Below, one piece after another: positions 11,295 through 23,567 of a stretch of DNA of 64,000 bases. Below the pieces are notes generated by a model, which had not been told where the DNA came from, did no database searches, and saw only the letters and a list, made by a program, of their open reading frames with translations. The translations under genes were made by a program, and so were the position numbers. The stretch lies in contig CP099423.1 of NCBI GenBank assembly GCA_024114885.1, forward strand, positions 868,001 to 932,000. Reading direction: 5' to 3'. The stretch's first letter is position 1, and each line of letters begins with the position of its first letter. This stretch comes from Septoria linicola. Its lineage: Eukaryota > Ascomycota > Dothideomycetes > Mycosphaerellales > Mycosphaerellaceae.

Positions 11295-13430
11295 AACCAG
11301 GCTTCAGAGGCAGGCTTCGGGATCGTTGCCGGCCGCCTTTCAGGCACCAAACCTCGAAATCATTGATAAGTTTGGCGTTCAGAATTGGTGTGAACATCTC
11401 ATAGACCTTAAAATTTGCGCTTTACATGGCAAGACAGCACAAGGTACTAATACAGGAGAGGATGGAATAGAGGTTTACGCTTTGCACGGCCATTGATAGA
11501 GATTGTTTACACTTGTTTAAATAAGGCGAGGAGTTTTAGCGAAATAGATGGGAATGGCGAATCTGGCGAAGACAAGAAGGCAGTCGCGAGACTTGCTTGG
11601 AATTAGCTGCTTGGAACGGATGTGCCATGATACCAGCGGTCTTCGAGACTGCGTTTGGGTGAATTTGCTCTACTCTACTGATACAATTTGCGCTCGTTGC
11701 AGTCGGCACTAGCAGTGAACCAAATCAAGAAACCACGATCGATCTCTATTCCTTCTGATCTAATATCTCAGTGGGCCGATTCGGCGTAATTACCGAATAT
11801 GAGCAAGTATCTCTCCAGATGTCCGCCATTTGCCGGCTAAGGCACCTGGTCTAGTTAGGCTCGACGGATACGACTGTGGGCGTCTCCAACACTGATAAAG
11901 CGATGCTGAGGGAAATGAAGCCCGAGCAGAGACAGGGAATATTGCAAATGTGTCTCCAGGCGGCAAAATTGCTTCGCGGGTGGAGGGAGCAACTAGTCAA
12001 GGTCGCTACCCATCGGCCTGCTGCTCAAGCCCGCAAGCATTTCGTTCCAAGCCTTTGAAGACGACGCAACTCCGCCAATCTGCACATGCGCTCCACAGAA
12101 TCTTGCTTACGCGTATGCTTTGATCAGCGACCGGTATCGTGCCATATTGCCAAATTAACCAGCCAGAGCGACGGCCGAGGCAAAGCCCGGAGCCTCACTC
12201 CATCTTTTGGCATCATGCACAGATCTACCAATGTGGAGTGGAGAGCATTTCGTCTCTCCAGATTTTCTCCACAACCGGTGCGGAGCGTAATCCACCAGCA
12301 TGACACAATCAACCATGCCCATTCCGGCGTCGGCTTTCCTCTTGAAGACTGGTATCGAAGCATACTCAATCGCTAGATTCTCGTATCTATCGGCCTTTGA
12401 TGCTCGTGGTTGGAAATGATGCCACCGTTACGAGACAGATGGCATGTTCACACACTCTTGGCGTATACGCATTGTGCAGTCCTCCCCACAGACTATACCC
12501 CAGTTACATCACCACAGTCATTGATGTAGGAGGATGGAGAAAAGTGCATAGATTGGACGTCAGCTATCGGAGCGGTAACATGCGCTAACTCAGCTACAAG
12601 AAAGACTCTTCCAGTCGCCGGACTAACGCCTTCCCAATGAGCTTTGTAGGACGTTGCCTCAACGTGCTGCTTAGGCTGGCTCAACAAAGTGTACGTGTCC
12701 ACCAGTCATGAGCATGAGTTGCGCTGCGTGCAAGCTTGCGTGATCTGTGATCATGGGCTGGCTGGATCGGAAAATTCCCTGGCGATCAGGCATTTCCCTT
12801 GCGATAAGGGCGAAGAACCAAGGCTCTAAGGCTGTCGCACACCATCCCCAGCTGAATAGTGATTGTGATCGAAATGCTTTTGCCTGCAGTGTGGGCGTGG
12901 CTATACCTCAGCCATTCCCAGCGCCGACGTCCTCCGTGCATGTGGTGGCTGCCTCACTGCATATGTGACTGTGGAGGAGGGGGACAGGCGTGGGGTTCAT
13001 CACGATTGCAGCACATCTTTCGACGAGGTTATGGTGTGTACATGAATACATGCTGTTACACTTTTACAACGTGGCTTCTGCCACGCGTGGAGAACATGCG
13101 GAGGTGAGATAAGCTTGAAATTGGCTTGTCGGTGCGTTCAGCCGCAGATACAAACGAGTACGTACCTTTAGCGAAAGGTCTCACTACAGGTATTAGCCGG
13201 GGGATGGCATTTGTGGACATGTGGTTTGAGATTGATGTACATGTGGTATAAAGATTCTCCACTAAATGGGTATAACGCGCCAGCAAATGCAGTCATGTTG
13301 CATGTAAGTACATTCATAGTCATCATCAGTCGTGTAGTCATGTTTCAGATGAGCATACCAGAACGGCCGCGCGCGCCATCATCACCCGAGCAAATCTAGC
13401 TCCTCCACTTAAGCATGCAAGTGCTTGTTC
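11295..13430. other. 2.1-kb intergenic region with no recognised gene
   Basis: The first few hundred bases are presumably the creA 3' UTR. The remaining open frames on both strands are under 100 codons with unconvincing composition. I see no repeat or RNA gene. Confidence 0.5.
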
Positions 13431-15218
13431 TTACTTCTTAGCCTTGCCCGACTTCTTCGGTGTGCCTTGAAGCACCTTACCACCACTCTCCTTCATCTCA
13501 CTCAAGGCAGACAAAGTCAGCTTCTGCTTCTTGGAAATAGCCTCGTGGCGCTGCTCGATCTCGTCTTCGAACGCACGTGCAGCCTTCCTCTTCTCTTTAC
13601 GAGAATCCTTTAGCTTGCCAACCAGTGCACCGAAACGTTCGATGAACCAATCCCCAGCGTCCTCCCATTGCTCCGCCGTGAGTGTGACGAGGAAGTCCAT
13701 GTGTTCCTGTGCTTCCATCGGCATGACAGCAAGGAGTTTGTCTTGCAAAGTGTTCGTGGGCACGTCCTGCGGCAAGTCGAAAGGTCTTGCGTAAGGGTCG
13801 ATATCGAATGGCTGCGCCTTGATGTCTAAGTAGTCCTTCTTGTAGAGTTCCGGAGGAAAGATGTCCAACTCTGGCGATGGTTCCCTTGATTGCGGCTGTT
13901 CTGCAGGAACCCCATGCGTCTGATCTTCTATCATGTCTTCGGGTCCACGACTATGGATGCCGGTTTGGAATTGAGGGCCTGAGTGGAGGTGATCGCTCCC
14001 TGCCTGCATGTCTGATCGTGGTTGCTCTTGTTCGGAAGCCTGGACATCATCGTCGCGCTTCGGATCATCAGTCTCAGAGAGTGGAATGATTCTTCTGTCC
14101 TCGGGAGTGCGATATTTGTTAGTGACATTGCCTAGAGGTACAGCAGTGCTACGATGGTAGCTGTGCTTGTCGGATGTACCAATGAGCTCCTGTCCGTCGG
14201 AGACTGGCGTGTCTGGAGCGGCAGCGGGTTTCAGCTGTGTCGTAGCTGGCACGCTTCGAACTGGCTGCTGTGCAGCAGGCTGGTCCGGTGGCAATTGCTT
14301 GTGTTGTAAATGTTGATGCTGCTGCTGCTGATACGCAGGTTGATGCCCGATTTTCTGACGCTGTGGATGATGTGCTGACTGTTGCACCCGCTGAGGCTGC
14401 GACACCGCCTGTGGCTGTTGCACGCTGGAACGTGCCATGTTTGGCTTGTAGCTAGGCGGTGGGCCATATTGGAAGCCTTGACCGGGATTCGCATGTCCTT
14501 GGCTTCGTGGGCCGTTTTCAAGCTGAGGAGCGACAGGTGCAGTCATGCCGGCAGATAAGCCTCGAGTGCCTCCGATGCCTCGCGTGGGCATCGATAAGGT
14601 AACTCCCTGCATATCTTGGACTGATGTCTGTGCTGATTGCAGTGGGTGGTAGGCTGCGTTCATGTCCACTTCGGACAGTTGGCCTGAGGTGGTCGCCGGA
14701 TAAGAGTCGCCGCTCACGCGTCGGCCGGCGAGGGTCTGTGGCTGTGCCGCGTTCTGTTGATTCAAGGCATTCTGCTGATCAAGGCTGAGGTTTGGCTCGA
14801 TATCTTCAGCATCAGTGTCAGTCTAATCACTTGCAGCTTTCTCTTGCTTTATTGCAGATGCTCTGCTCTGAGAAAGCAACTTGAATTTACCTTGGTTTAC
14901 CTGCTGCACGCTTCCAGGCCCAGATGTTCGATCAGCGTCACTAGCATCTGTGTCGAGAAATCCGCCATTGGGACCAACGTGGGTTCCTGCTTGTGAGCGA
15001 GAGCGCGTTTCCGGACCGGCATGCCTGCCACCGCGTGCTTTGTGACTGTTGGCTCGTGCCCGAGCAGTCGGAGTGCTCGGTCTCGAATCCGGCAACTTGA
15101 CTTTCAGGTCTTGCAGAGAGGCTTTGTTGGACTTGCGTCTGCCTTGCTTCGCGTCATCTGTGCCGTCGTACTGTGACACGCCATTCTGACGGTGCACAAA
15201 GTTCGTGACACCTGCCAT
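13431..15218 (-). CDS. ecm11: ECM11-domain protein
   Basis: Two exons on the minus strand, 15218-14901 and 14822-13431, are joined in phase 0 across a 78-nt intron whose skipping avoids an in-frame TAG, giving 569 aa. Most of the protein is low-complexity, rich in Gln, Ser and Pro, with a Q/H stretch. The C-terminal 130 residues look folded: YKKDYLDIKAQPFDIDPYA, then LTAEQWEDAGDWFIERFG, a charged coiled coil and EMKESGGKVLQG, followed by a Lys-rich end. This matches my memory of the fungal ECM11 C-terminal domain. Yeast Ecm11 is a SUMO-modified component of the synaptonemal complex central region in meiosis; the same role here is inferred. The assignment is from pattern memory, not a search. 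Confidence 0.75.
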
Positions 15219-15474
15219 TGCTGCAGCATATGCGTGAGCTTTTGTGTTATCGCAAGAGTTGATGTCGTTGACAAGATCATCAGTGAGCTTTTGAGCTCAA
15301 GCCTCGCGTCAAGAGCACGGACTCGCGGCAGGCGCGACGCGATATTGCCACGCGATCACGAGCAGGAAGTCGCGATCGTCCATCCTTTCAGCCGTCAGAA
15401 GATCTGGCGCTATCGATGCCATCACCTTGTAGCGTATCAGTACTCTTTCGTACTTGTAGCGACATCACAAAAGC

Positions 15475-16496
15475 ATGGCAGATGTGACACAGGGCGTACG
15501 TGGCATCTTCGCTTTGCCTAACGAAGTATTTCCACACGTTGAATCGATACAAAGCCGGATCAGAAATGCTAATGGATAGAGCAGATACTCCTAAGCATTC
15601 TGAGTAGCTTTCAGACAAAAGAGCTCATCCAATTCTCTACCACGAATCGTCATTTTCACTCCCTCGTTGTCCGCCTCCTCCACCAGCGACTACAGATTGC
15701 AGCAGCACTCGATGGCTACACCTTGTATCTCGAATGCGGTCCGCCCGCTGCAAAGTGGACATTACAGAAGGTGCTATGCACTGCGCTAGGCACGGGTGGC
15801 ATGCAAGAACTGAGTGATGATATTGAGCAAGGCCAAAGATATACAGGCATCTTGCGACAAATGGGCGAATTGCATAGCCGCTTCAGACCAGTGACCAAGG
15901 AGCCTGACTGGCTCAGCTTGCCTCGCCCTCATCCTGCTGGTGATATACCAGGAAGCCGAACGTATGTGCCTGCTGAAGCGGCGGCAGCTAAACTCAACGA
16001 TGCTGGAAACACGGTCTCGAGGACTGTAGGAATCGATGCCGATTGTCTCTTCTCGCAGCTCGAGACTTTCGCCTTCCTGGGCAGGCGTGAGGCTACTCTA
16101 GGTATCATGTGCAATATCGTTGAAGTGTGTAGAGGAACCGTGAGAGTGTGGAGAGACTGGTTGGCCAAGCAATGTGAGAACAAACGGTGGAGCGATGGCG
16201 AGCCCGTTGCTATCATACAAGATGCCAATACTGGTTCCGCTGGCTCTGATAGTACCGCTGAGAGTGTCAACCCACATAAGGATGCCAGCATCTTGTGGCT
16301 CAACACAGGCCGAGAAGACTATGGTATCAAATTTCGTGTCAAAGAGCAGAAGTGGAGACGCGATCAACCGATCCTCGTCAGCAGTACTTATGAAATGCCT
16401 GTCAGCTATCATGTCGAGCTCGAAGGTGAGGGACGTGAGCACACGATCATGGAGAAGCGTACTGACACGTCCATTAGAGATTCTGATTTCCACTAG
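15475..16496 (+). CDS. Conserved hypothetical protein, start exon uncertain
   Basis: The main exon begins after an acceptor AG at 15613-15614 and runs open for 294 codons from 15615 to the TAG at 16494-16496. It reads TKELIQF..., LYLECGPPAAKW, GTGGMQELSDDIEQGQRY, PRPHPAGDIPGSRTYV, a style that looks conserved and folded. Upstream, an ATG at 15475 opens MADVTQGVRGIFALPNE. Two donors would join in phase 0: GTACGT at 15496 or GTATTT at 15526, giving about 300 or 310 aa. I do not recognise the family and see no catalytic motif or membrane segment. It is divergent from the ECM11-domain gene (256 bp). Confidence 0.65.
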
Positions 16497-16795
16497 TCGT
16501 CTTTTGCTGAATTTGGAGGCAGCACAACACCGTGAGCTAGACGGCTCTGGGCGAGCACTCGTCTTTGGCTCATATTCTGATTACGCCGCATAAATCTGTA
16601 TCGAGTTTTGGGAAGTACTCAAGCTCTGGATAAACTACAGTGCCTAGAACGATCGATCTCCACAATGGACAAGCATTGCCTCGGCCATAGCTGCACCGAA
16701 GAGATCTCCAAAATAGAGCTCGAAAGCTGTCTTCAAGCACTGTAGTAGCAGAGTCGCTATCTTCCAACAGACTCGAATCAGATTTATCGACAACC

Positions 16796-17208
16796 ATGGT
16801 GCCTGAGCCGAAGCGGATTGCGCAAATCGTGCGCCTCAAGCGCGAATCACTTCAAGCCTACAAAGAATGCCATGACGCTGTTTGGCCTGCTGTACTCCAA
16901 CAAATCAAGGATTGCAATATTGTCGACTACTCCATCTTCTTGGACGAGTCCACGATGACCCTATTCGCAACAATGAAATATGTTGGTAACGACTATGACG
17001 CGGACATGGAGAAAATGAAAGCAAATCCCAAGGTGCAGGAATGGTGGCAGATGACGGATGGCATGCAAGAAACCTTGGTCGATGGTGCACAAGGCAGCAC
17101 AGATCCCAAAGGATGGTAAGCCTTTTATCTCGAGACAACCGCCCTTGCGAGCAATGCTGACGTGCTTCAAGGTGGAAGCCACTGGAAGAAGTGTTTAGAG
17201 TGGAGTAG
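16796..17208 (+). CDS. rhaM: L-rhamnose mutarotase (RhaM family)
   Basis: Exons 16796-17115 and 17172-17208 with a 56-nt intron encode 118 aa. The join restores GWWKPLEEVFRVE at the C-terminus, where RhaM proteins end in a similar hydrophobic strand. Y22-x3-H26 in AYKECHDAVWP has the same spacing as the catalytic Tyr/His pair of the bacterial enzyme, and EWWQ (about residue 81) matches the conserved Trp-containing segment. Members interconvert alpha and beta anomers of L-rhamnose (some act on related sugars) as dimers in the cytosol. The gene is tail to tail with the DhaK-domain gene, only 27 bp apart. Fungal L-rhamnose use normally runs through a dehydrogenase/lactonase route; none of those genes is in the window. 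Confidence 0.9.
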
Positions 17209-17235
17209 GCAATGCAATATATTGACTGAATGAAT

Positions 17236-18472
17236 CTACTGCCGCCATGCCACGACATCGACTGGCGAGTCCCACAGCTCTACAGCTGACTTGCGCTCAA
17301 GAGCTTCACCAGACATCGGAGGTAACCTCCAGACCGTTATACCAAAACCTGACATCTTTAAGCTCGTCACCAAAGGTCCGAGTGTCAGCCTACGCACGAC
17401 AAAGCCACGCTTTTCGAGCTCAATCTTCGCTAACTCAGCAAATCTTGCCAATGCCTCATCTGACGTGCTTCCCAAGCTGTTCAATAGTAGCACCACTTCG
17501 TTATCTGTACTGGGATTCGTGGACTTGGAGAACGGAATGAACGCTCGGTCTGTATCCGAAACATCAAGTAGAAGGTCTAGCATTTGCGAGATCAGCGCAT
17601 CCGGTGAGGGTATTGGAGAGATCTGCTGTAGGCCGGGCTCGCCGTGAGCGCCCATACCAAGCTCAATTGTGGCTGGTGGTAGTGTCTGCAGGTCAGTCAA
17701 CGTAGCGTTCGGTAGAGCCACTCTGCATATCGATCGTCAGCATTTAGATTCGCCCGCCATAGCTCAGAATTTGCATACCTGTCAAACGCAACTCCGATCG
17801 TGCCAACATTCGCAGCAACATATTCCATAACCTCCGCAACCCTCTCCAGCGATTCTCCTCTTTCTGCTAGCGCACAAGCACTCTTCAGCGCGACCAAATG
17901 CCCACTCAAGCCTCTTCTGCCTACCTTTCCTCCTTTCTTCCGCCCAACAGCCACATCATCTCCTACAGCCTTGAAATAGACCTTGTACCCCGCTGCCTGT
18001 GCTCTCGTAATCGCCAGTCCAGCATTCAGGATATCTCCTGTATAATTTCCACATACTATCAGTGTTCCCTTGCTCTTCCCGTTCACTGGCTGACACATCT
18101 TAATCGCTTCGAAGATCTGGGCTGCTGTGGGCGAGGCGAAGATATTGCCGGAGACGTAGGCTGAGAGGTAGTTGTGGCCGACGAAGCCGCCGAACCTGTA
18201 GACATTGAGCTTGCGACTTCCCTCGCGCTGTGAGGTCTGTGATCTTACATTGGCTCGTGACCTCCTCCTGCGAAGCCGATTGTGGTGACATGGTCTTCGC
18301 TGAATGTGGATAGGTCATTTCGGTACACGATTTTGTATTCGGCGTGGTAGGAAAGGTCAGGCTTGAGGTGTGTCAGACCTGTCAAAGCCTCGTTTATGGC
18401 GTCTGCTGGGTCGTTGATGAAGTGGAATGTCTCTTTCGCGGCTGGAGGACGATTCGCCGTTTCTGCTGCCAT
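17236..18472 (-). CDS. DhaK-domain protein (dihydroxyacetone kinase K domain only)
   Basis: Three exons (18472-18249, 18195-17779, 17722-17236) with introns of 53 and 56 nt encode 375 aa. The N-terminus has INDPADAINEALTGL, then GFAGGGHEPMFGGFVG (about residues 66-81) and SGNIFASPT. The C-terminal half has TIELGMGAHGEPG, with the His (about 240) that forms the covalent hemiaminal with dihydroxyacetone in DhaK. The usual GGGGSGHEPAH motif is altered: Ser is Gly and the trailing Ala-His is Met-Phe. Fungal dihydroxyacetone kinases normally also carry a C-terminal DhaL ATP-binding domain and are near 580-600 aa. This one stops after DhaK and no DhaL gene is in the window, so kinase activity on its own is doubtful. 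Confidence 0.85.
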
Positions 18473-18808
18473 TGTCGAGCTGTTCTACGTGGATTCTGCT
18501 ATGTTGAAACGGTCTTCCTGCGCCTACAAGGCTCTGACGATACGAGAGGAGATATGAAAGACAGTACCCTTACGATCTGGAATGCTCTGCAGCCCTGCGT
18601 AATTGGCTCTTATATCTGCGCGAGGGGTGAAGGGCCAGATGGAAGAGAGCTGTAGCAGGAAGAGAGGGGGGAGCTTTGTGTGGCGGATTGCCGCATTTGG
18701 CGAGCCGGCGCACATTTACTCACTTCTATACGGCACAAAATTCAAGCAGTGTCGAAAGGTATTGTGGAACGATAATTGTAGAATGTAGTCTAACTGGTGA
18801 GATACTAG

Positions 18809-20741
18809 TCATTTGCTCATAGAAGCGCTTGGGGGCGTGCCTTTCATCGCCCGTATTCTGTTCCACTCTTCTCTATCTTCTTGCTCATCAGCATTGTCTG
18901 CCGTAAGCTCGGGCACCTCCTCATCCTCGTCTTCCTCAGGTAGTATCAAGTTCAAAATCAGAGACACAAAGGCTGCGACCGCAAATCCAGTCTCCATAAC
19001 GAGTGAGATGGCAGAGAGGAAGCCAAGAAGAGCACGATTGTCGCCAGAATACGTGAAGACGTAAGAGAACTGTGATGTGGTCAGCTATGCCTCTGCTTTT
19101 CTCTCCCATTCCGCACATACCCAATCTGGCACCAGAGTAGCACCGAAGCCGAGCGTGAAAGCAGCGGTCAAGATGAATCGATTGCGTCTGGTCCATGGCA
19201 TTGTCGACAAGATGCGAACACCAGCAGCAGCCACGGCAGAGAACAAGAATGTTGTCATGCCCCCAAGCACAGAGCTTGGAATCGCAACTAGAGCTGCAGC
19301 GAACTTGGCAAAGATACCCATGATGAGCAGCCAGAGACAGCACGCGTAGCCAGCTTTGCGATTCGCACACCTCGTCAATGCGATGACACCGTTGTTCTGT
19401 GCAAAGACAGACATGGGCGTGATGGTGCATAGCCTAGAATTCGTGAGCACAGGTCACACTCTGGCGTGATGCAGATGCTTACCCAGCAAGAATACCATTG
19501 ATGCCATCGGCCAGAACTCCGCCCTGAATGCGAGAATCGAACATCGGCCCGTCCACCTGAAGGCGAGACACATCACAGGTTGCTGTCACATCGCCAATCG
19601 TCTCCATTGTGAGCACAATATAAACGGCCAGTAAAGGCAGTACAAGAGGCCCGTAGACTGATAGTGGAAAAGTGTGCACCCAAATGAAGCTCGCGACTGG
19701 AGCAGCGTCGATGCCTATGCAAATTAGTCCACTTCCCACATCTCCACTGACGCTGCATCACTTACTGATTCGATCAAAGTACCCACACGCAGCTGCCACA
19801 ATGCAACCTACCAATAGTCCCAGCACGACGCTGCAACTCTTCATGATCGGTGCCCCGAATCTCTCGCAGAGAATTATCGTCACGAAGACCAGAAAACCTA
19901 GCCCGATGAACTCCGCGCTGCCCCAGGGAAGAGCGTGGGGTGCGTTGATCGTTGGGCAAAGCTGATAGATGCCACTTTCGGGCCGCGACGAGCAGTCGCC
20001 AGATCCACCAGCCCAGTTCTTCATGCCTGTAGTAATCAAAGCGACACCGATCAGAAGCACAGTAGGTCCAGTGACCAGTGGAGGGAAGATCTTCTTGAGC
20101 CATTTCGCAGGCATGAAAGACAGGCCGACTTCCAAGAGTGCACAAATACATTGTGTTCCCAGAATTGCGCCGTACCCGCGAGGACATGGCAGAAGCGTTC
20201 CGTCAGCTGCTGTAGGGCAGTAGCCAGTCTGGTACATTTGAGATAACGCGCCAGTAGCCACAGGGATGGTGGAGAACGAAACTCCAACGACAGATATCAG
20301 TCCTGTGCCGATGTGGTAAGGAGTTCTCCAGATGTGAAATCGTGTAATCTGTATACATGACAGAATTGCACATACAATCAGTGCCGAGCTGACCAAGTAG
20401 TTCTGCATCTCAGCAGTCAGATTTGCTGCACCCGAGAGAATAATCGGAGGAGATATGATGCCTGCTAGCATAGCTAGAGAATGCTGGAGTCCAAGGAGTA
20501 GCGCCAGAACCACTGGCATTGGGTCTTCGAGTCCGAAGAAAGGGGCTGCTCGTCGTTTGCGTTTCATGAACGGTATATTGGGGGTGAACAGAAATGCATA
20601 GTCGTAGGTGCCGATGAGTCCTTCTTTCGTTGTGAATGCCTTGACCAGTCTTCGACCTCGCCCGGCCCATGTTTGCTTCCGAGTGGTGTCAGGTACGATT
20701 TGATCAGGATGGTCATCCTTCACGTAGTCGGTGGACGCCAT
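18809..20741 (-). CDS. Purine (uric acid/xanthine) permease, UapA-type NAT/NCS2 transporter
   Basis: Four exons (20741-19766, 19714-19483, 19433-19121, 19069-18809) with introns of 51, 49 and 51 nt encode 593 aa, close to Aspergillus UapA/UapC. Reading the joined exons gives TTKEGLIGTYDYAFLF near the N-terminus, LGLQHSLAMLAG in the first membrane segment, FIGLGFLVFVTIILCERFG in mid-protein, and the NAT signature AQNNGVIALTR (about residue 415) on exon 3. The family is an H+-coupled nucleobase symporter of the plasma membrane with 14 membrane segments. The cytosolic tail has an acidic run (EEDEDEEVPE), a type of region tied to turnover in UapA. I chose the ATG at 20741 because upstream extension has only non-ATG codons. 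UapA versus UapC specificity cannot be told by eye. Confidence 0.93.
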
Positions 20742-21565
20742 CTTGATGTTGAGGTTTAGGACTGTTTCCTTGCTACTGTCGTTGTGATCTGATCGCTGCG
20801 CGCCTAGCGAGTTGCCTTCCAATTGTTCGAGGGGACAGTCAACAGGACTTGAGTGGCTGCGAGATGCCGGTGAGACTACTAGGGCCTGTCCCACCCTGTG
20901 TGTTGTTGTCAGTGATCCGCAAAGTTCAGCTCCAGTCGTTGTAGGCCAAGATGTGTAGATGAGACCAGTCGACGGGAAGAAAGTCTATTAGCTTGAAGAC
21001 AAGCTCTTCTTCGCCATCTATATTCATTACCCTCGTGGAGTTCACCGCAGTGACACGCAGCGAATCATGTATGTATGGCGGCGATCCGCGACTTCTTTTA
21101 TCGCTCAAGCGAGAGTCCTTATCTATCATTTTCGAGCATGAATGGTAATGTAAGCGGCTCGGCAAAGTCGGTCGGGTGAGTGTGGACTTTGGTACGCTGA
21201 GTCAGGCATTGCCTTGGCTATTTTCGATGTGAGGCAAGGAGAGTTTCGAAAGGACGACAGAGATGTATCGAAACTTCTGCCATTCATTGTCATCGCTCGC
21301 TTCTCGCTATGCTCCTTTTCTAGCCATGACCAAGGAAACCTCATCCCTCGAGATGAACCTATGCCGCTGCAATGCTGGATGCGTCCCGTTCTCCACGACC
21401 TCGCAATGCGCTCACAAAGCGACCGCCTAAAGAAACGCCATTCAGTCCTATCTCGATGATGAACACTGAAGAATGCCACCCAGCTATCCTACAAAAAGCA
21501 CAACACACCAAAACGCTCTGAGGGACACTACCTGAAGCTCAAGTTGCTTGATCTTTGTCGAAAAT

Positions 21566-22021
21566 TTAGCTGTTGATCATGCCGTAGTACTGGTGATCGC
21601 GAAGATGGGCGGGTGGCTGACTCTGAGGCGTAGGCAAAACACCTAACATTTGCAGGGCTTTCTCGGCTGCGTCTTCACGCGCGTTGTTGACATATTGACC
21701 ATCGTACCAGAATCGAGCGGGGACTTGAGCGCCTTGGACGGTGACGACGCAGCTCCAGGCTGTACGTCCGCCTGGTCGATGTTAGATCTCGTCAGATCGA
21801 CTTTTGCCTTCTGGGAGAGAGTACTGACCTCTGCGATCAGAGACGATCTGGAAGTTCGGGGTGCGGGCGCCTTGTTGGCGACAGAAGTCTGTTGGATTTT
21901 GAGTCAGCATGCGGTGGTGCTGTCGGAATTGTGTTGATGAACGGCACTTACTGATCAAGCGATCCTGGTGCGGCGAAGGAGCACTGCCAGCAGTACCTTG
22001 AGAAGAAGTGGTAGAAGACAT
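21566..22021 (-). CDS. Small double-stranded RNA-binding domain protein
   Basis: Three exons (22021-21952, 21888-21829, 21771-21566) with introns of 63 and 57 nt encode 111 aa. After an N-terminal Ser-rich leader the protein is essentially one dsRBD: DRLINFCRQQGARTPNFQIV, SDRRGGRTAWSCVVTV, then ARFWYDGQYVNNAREDAAEKAL, matching the helix-strand-strand-strand-helix fold with the Ala-rich last helix. The last 25 residues are Pro/Gln-rich and end GMINS. The second helix lacks the usual KKxAK lysines (AREDAAEKAL instead), so binding could be weak or protein-directed. Very small stand-alone dsRBD proteins are common in filamentous fungi and mostly unstudied. The gene is invisible as a long ORF. Confidence 0.85.
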
Positions 22022-23567
22022 CTTGTTGGCTTCAAAAGAAGGGAAGCGTTGATCGTAACAGGTAAAGGTATGGAAGGCTAATAGCTATGCCTGAGTTGAG
22101 CAATAGCGCACCAAAAAGCATGGACTCGCGAATTGGGTATCAAGGACGAGATAGTTTGACTTAGCCGCAGGTGAGAGATACTTTTCCTTGAGCTGCGTGC
22201 CTGGAACTAGGTTCTTATACTTTTTCCTCAGCTCACCTCGCTGCGTTTTCCTTCTGTCACAGACCGAAGAACGTGGCATAGTGAATCCAAGCACGCACCC
22301 GTTGCTCAGCTGCTCAAGCCTGCCACTTTCCATACCAGTCGTGAGAGGATGATGGAGTACTGTCTGGCTCTCCGTTGGTATGGTTGCCGCTTCAACGTCT
22401 CGGCGCCCACTTTCAGATGGCAGCCCGCATCCACGGCACTTATCCCTCAAAACCCCATGGCATTTTCGAGCTCATGCGTTTGGTTGCATAAGTCCGGTGG
22501 ATCGGCGCGCAGAAGCTGTTGCCGTAGCGGGCCTGCTCGTTCCAGAGCACATGAACCATTTGCTCCTAGACGTGTAACGATGTTTGCAACAGCATTGGTC
22601 GTTTTGGACGCGCATATCCAAGGCATAGTGTTGCTCAGAGGGCCATACGGATGTGAAGATGAGACGACTGATTGCTCATGCACAGGCATAGTTCATGCCA
22701 GCGATGCGGGCAGAGGATCTAGCCAGCAAGGTGCATGTGAACTACTGCGGCTGTTTGACTACGTGGTGGACGGCTTGACACAGCGTCCAAGATCCGAGAT
22801 AGACAGCTACAGGCTATGACGTGCGGACGCAGAAATGCTTGCTCCACTGTGCCAGCAAACTTGCGTTTGTGTGCTTTGTATCGCAAATCATGTACATTTC
22901 ACGATGTATCTCACAATCGGGACCTGGCGTTTGACAGTCCCGCTTCTGCACGTACGCTGCATGCACAACGGCAACTTGCAGCAAAACAGCATGCTGGAAG
23001 CGAGCGATTGTGAGCTAGCACAGTCACGCCTTAACCTCTACACCGTCGCTGATGAGGTGGAGTTCAATAGCAAGAGACTCAACACAGTAGTAGTTGTCGA
23101 AGAGCTTGAGCTGCGTGGGATTAGCGTTTCGGTACTTGAATCATCTCCATAGATCCCGCTTGCGCAACCGCGCGATATTGTTGAATAGTCGATTGAGCAT
23201 ATTTTGTAGGTCAGGACTGAAACAATGGCCGTCCCGCCGTCGAACGCAAACGCTATCAAGGAACATTGCACTGAGGCGATGTCCATGCTTTGGCTGTACT
23301 CTTTCCCGCGATGCATCCTCCATGCTATGCGTTCTGTTCAAAGACAATTACAGGCTAGTGAAGGAGCATTTCCAAATTTTGACACCATCGAACAGACGTT
23401 GAAAGAGACTCCTGGTCGCGGAACGGCAAGGTGCATTGCACGATGCGGTGACACGTCGTGATCAGTCACGAGGCAGACCACAATCACTCCTGACCGCCAG
23501 CATGTTGGATGTGTCTGTCCAAAACACAGGCGTCACTCGTTGCACGCGACGACACGCGGGTCTACAA
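22022..23567. other. 1.5-kb region without a recognised gene
   Basis: The open frames here are antisense to each other and of unconvincing composition. The region lies between two minus-strand genes, so it would hold the promoter of the dsRBD gene and the 3' UTR of the next. Nothing else was seen. Confidence 0.45.

Noticed and set aside
16174..16593. Plus-strand 139-codon frame overlapping the 15475 gene
   Set aside because: It is shifted relative to the longer coding frame and has no conserved look.
20742..20894. N-terminal extension of the purine permease
   Set aside because: It begins with a GTG codon and does not resemble the UapA N-terminus, while the ATG at 20741 gives the expected start.
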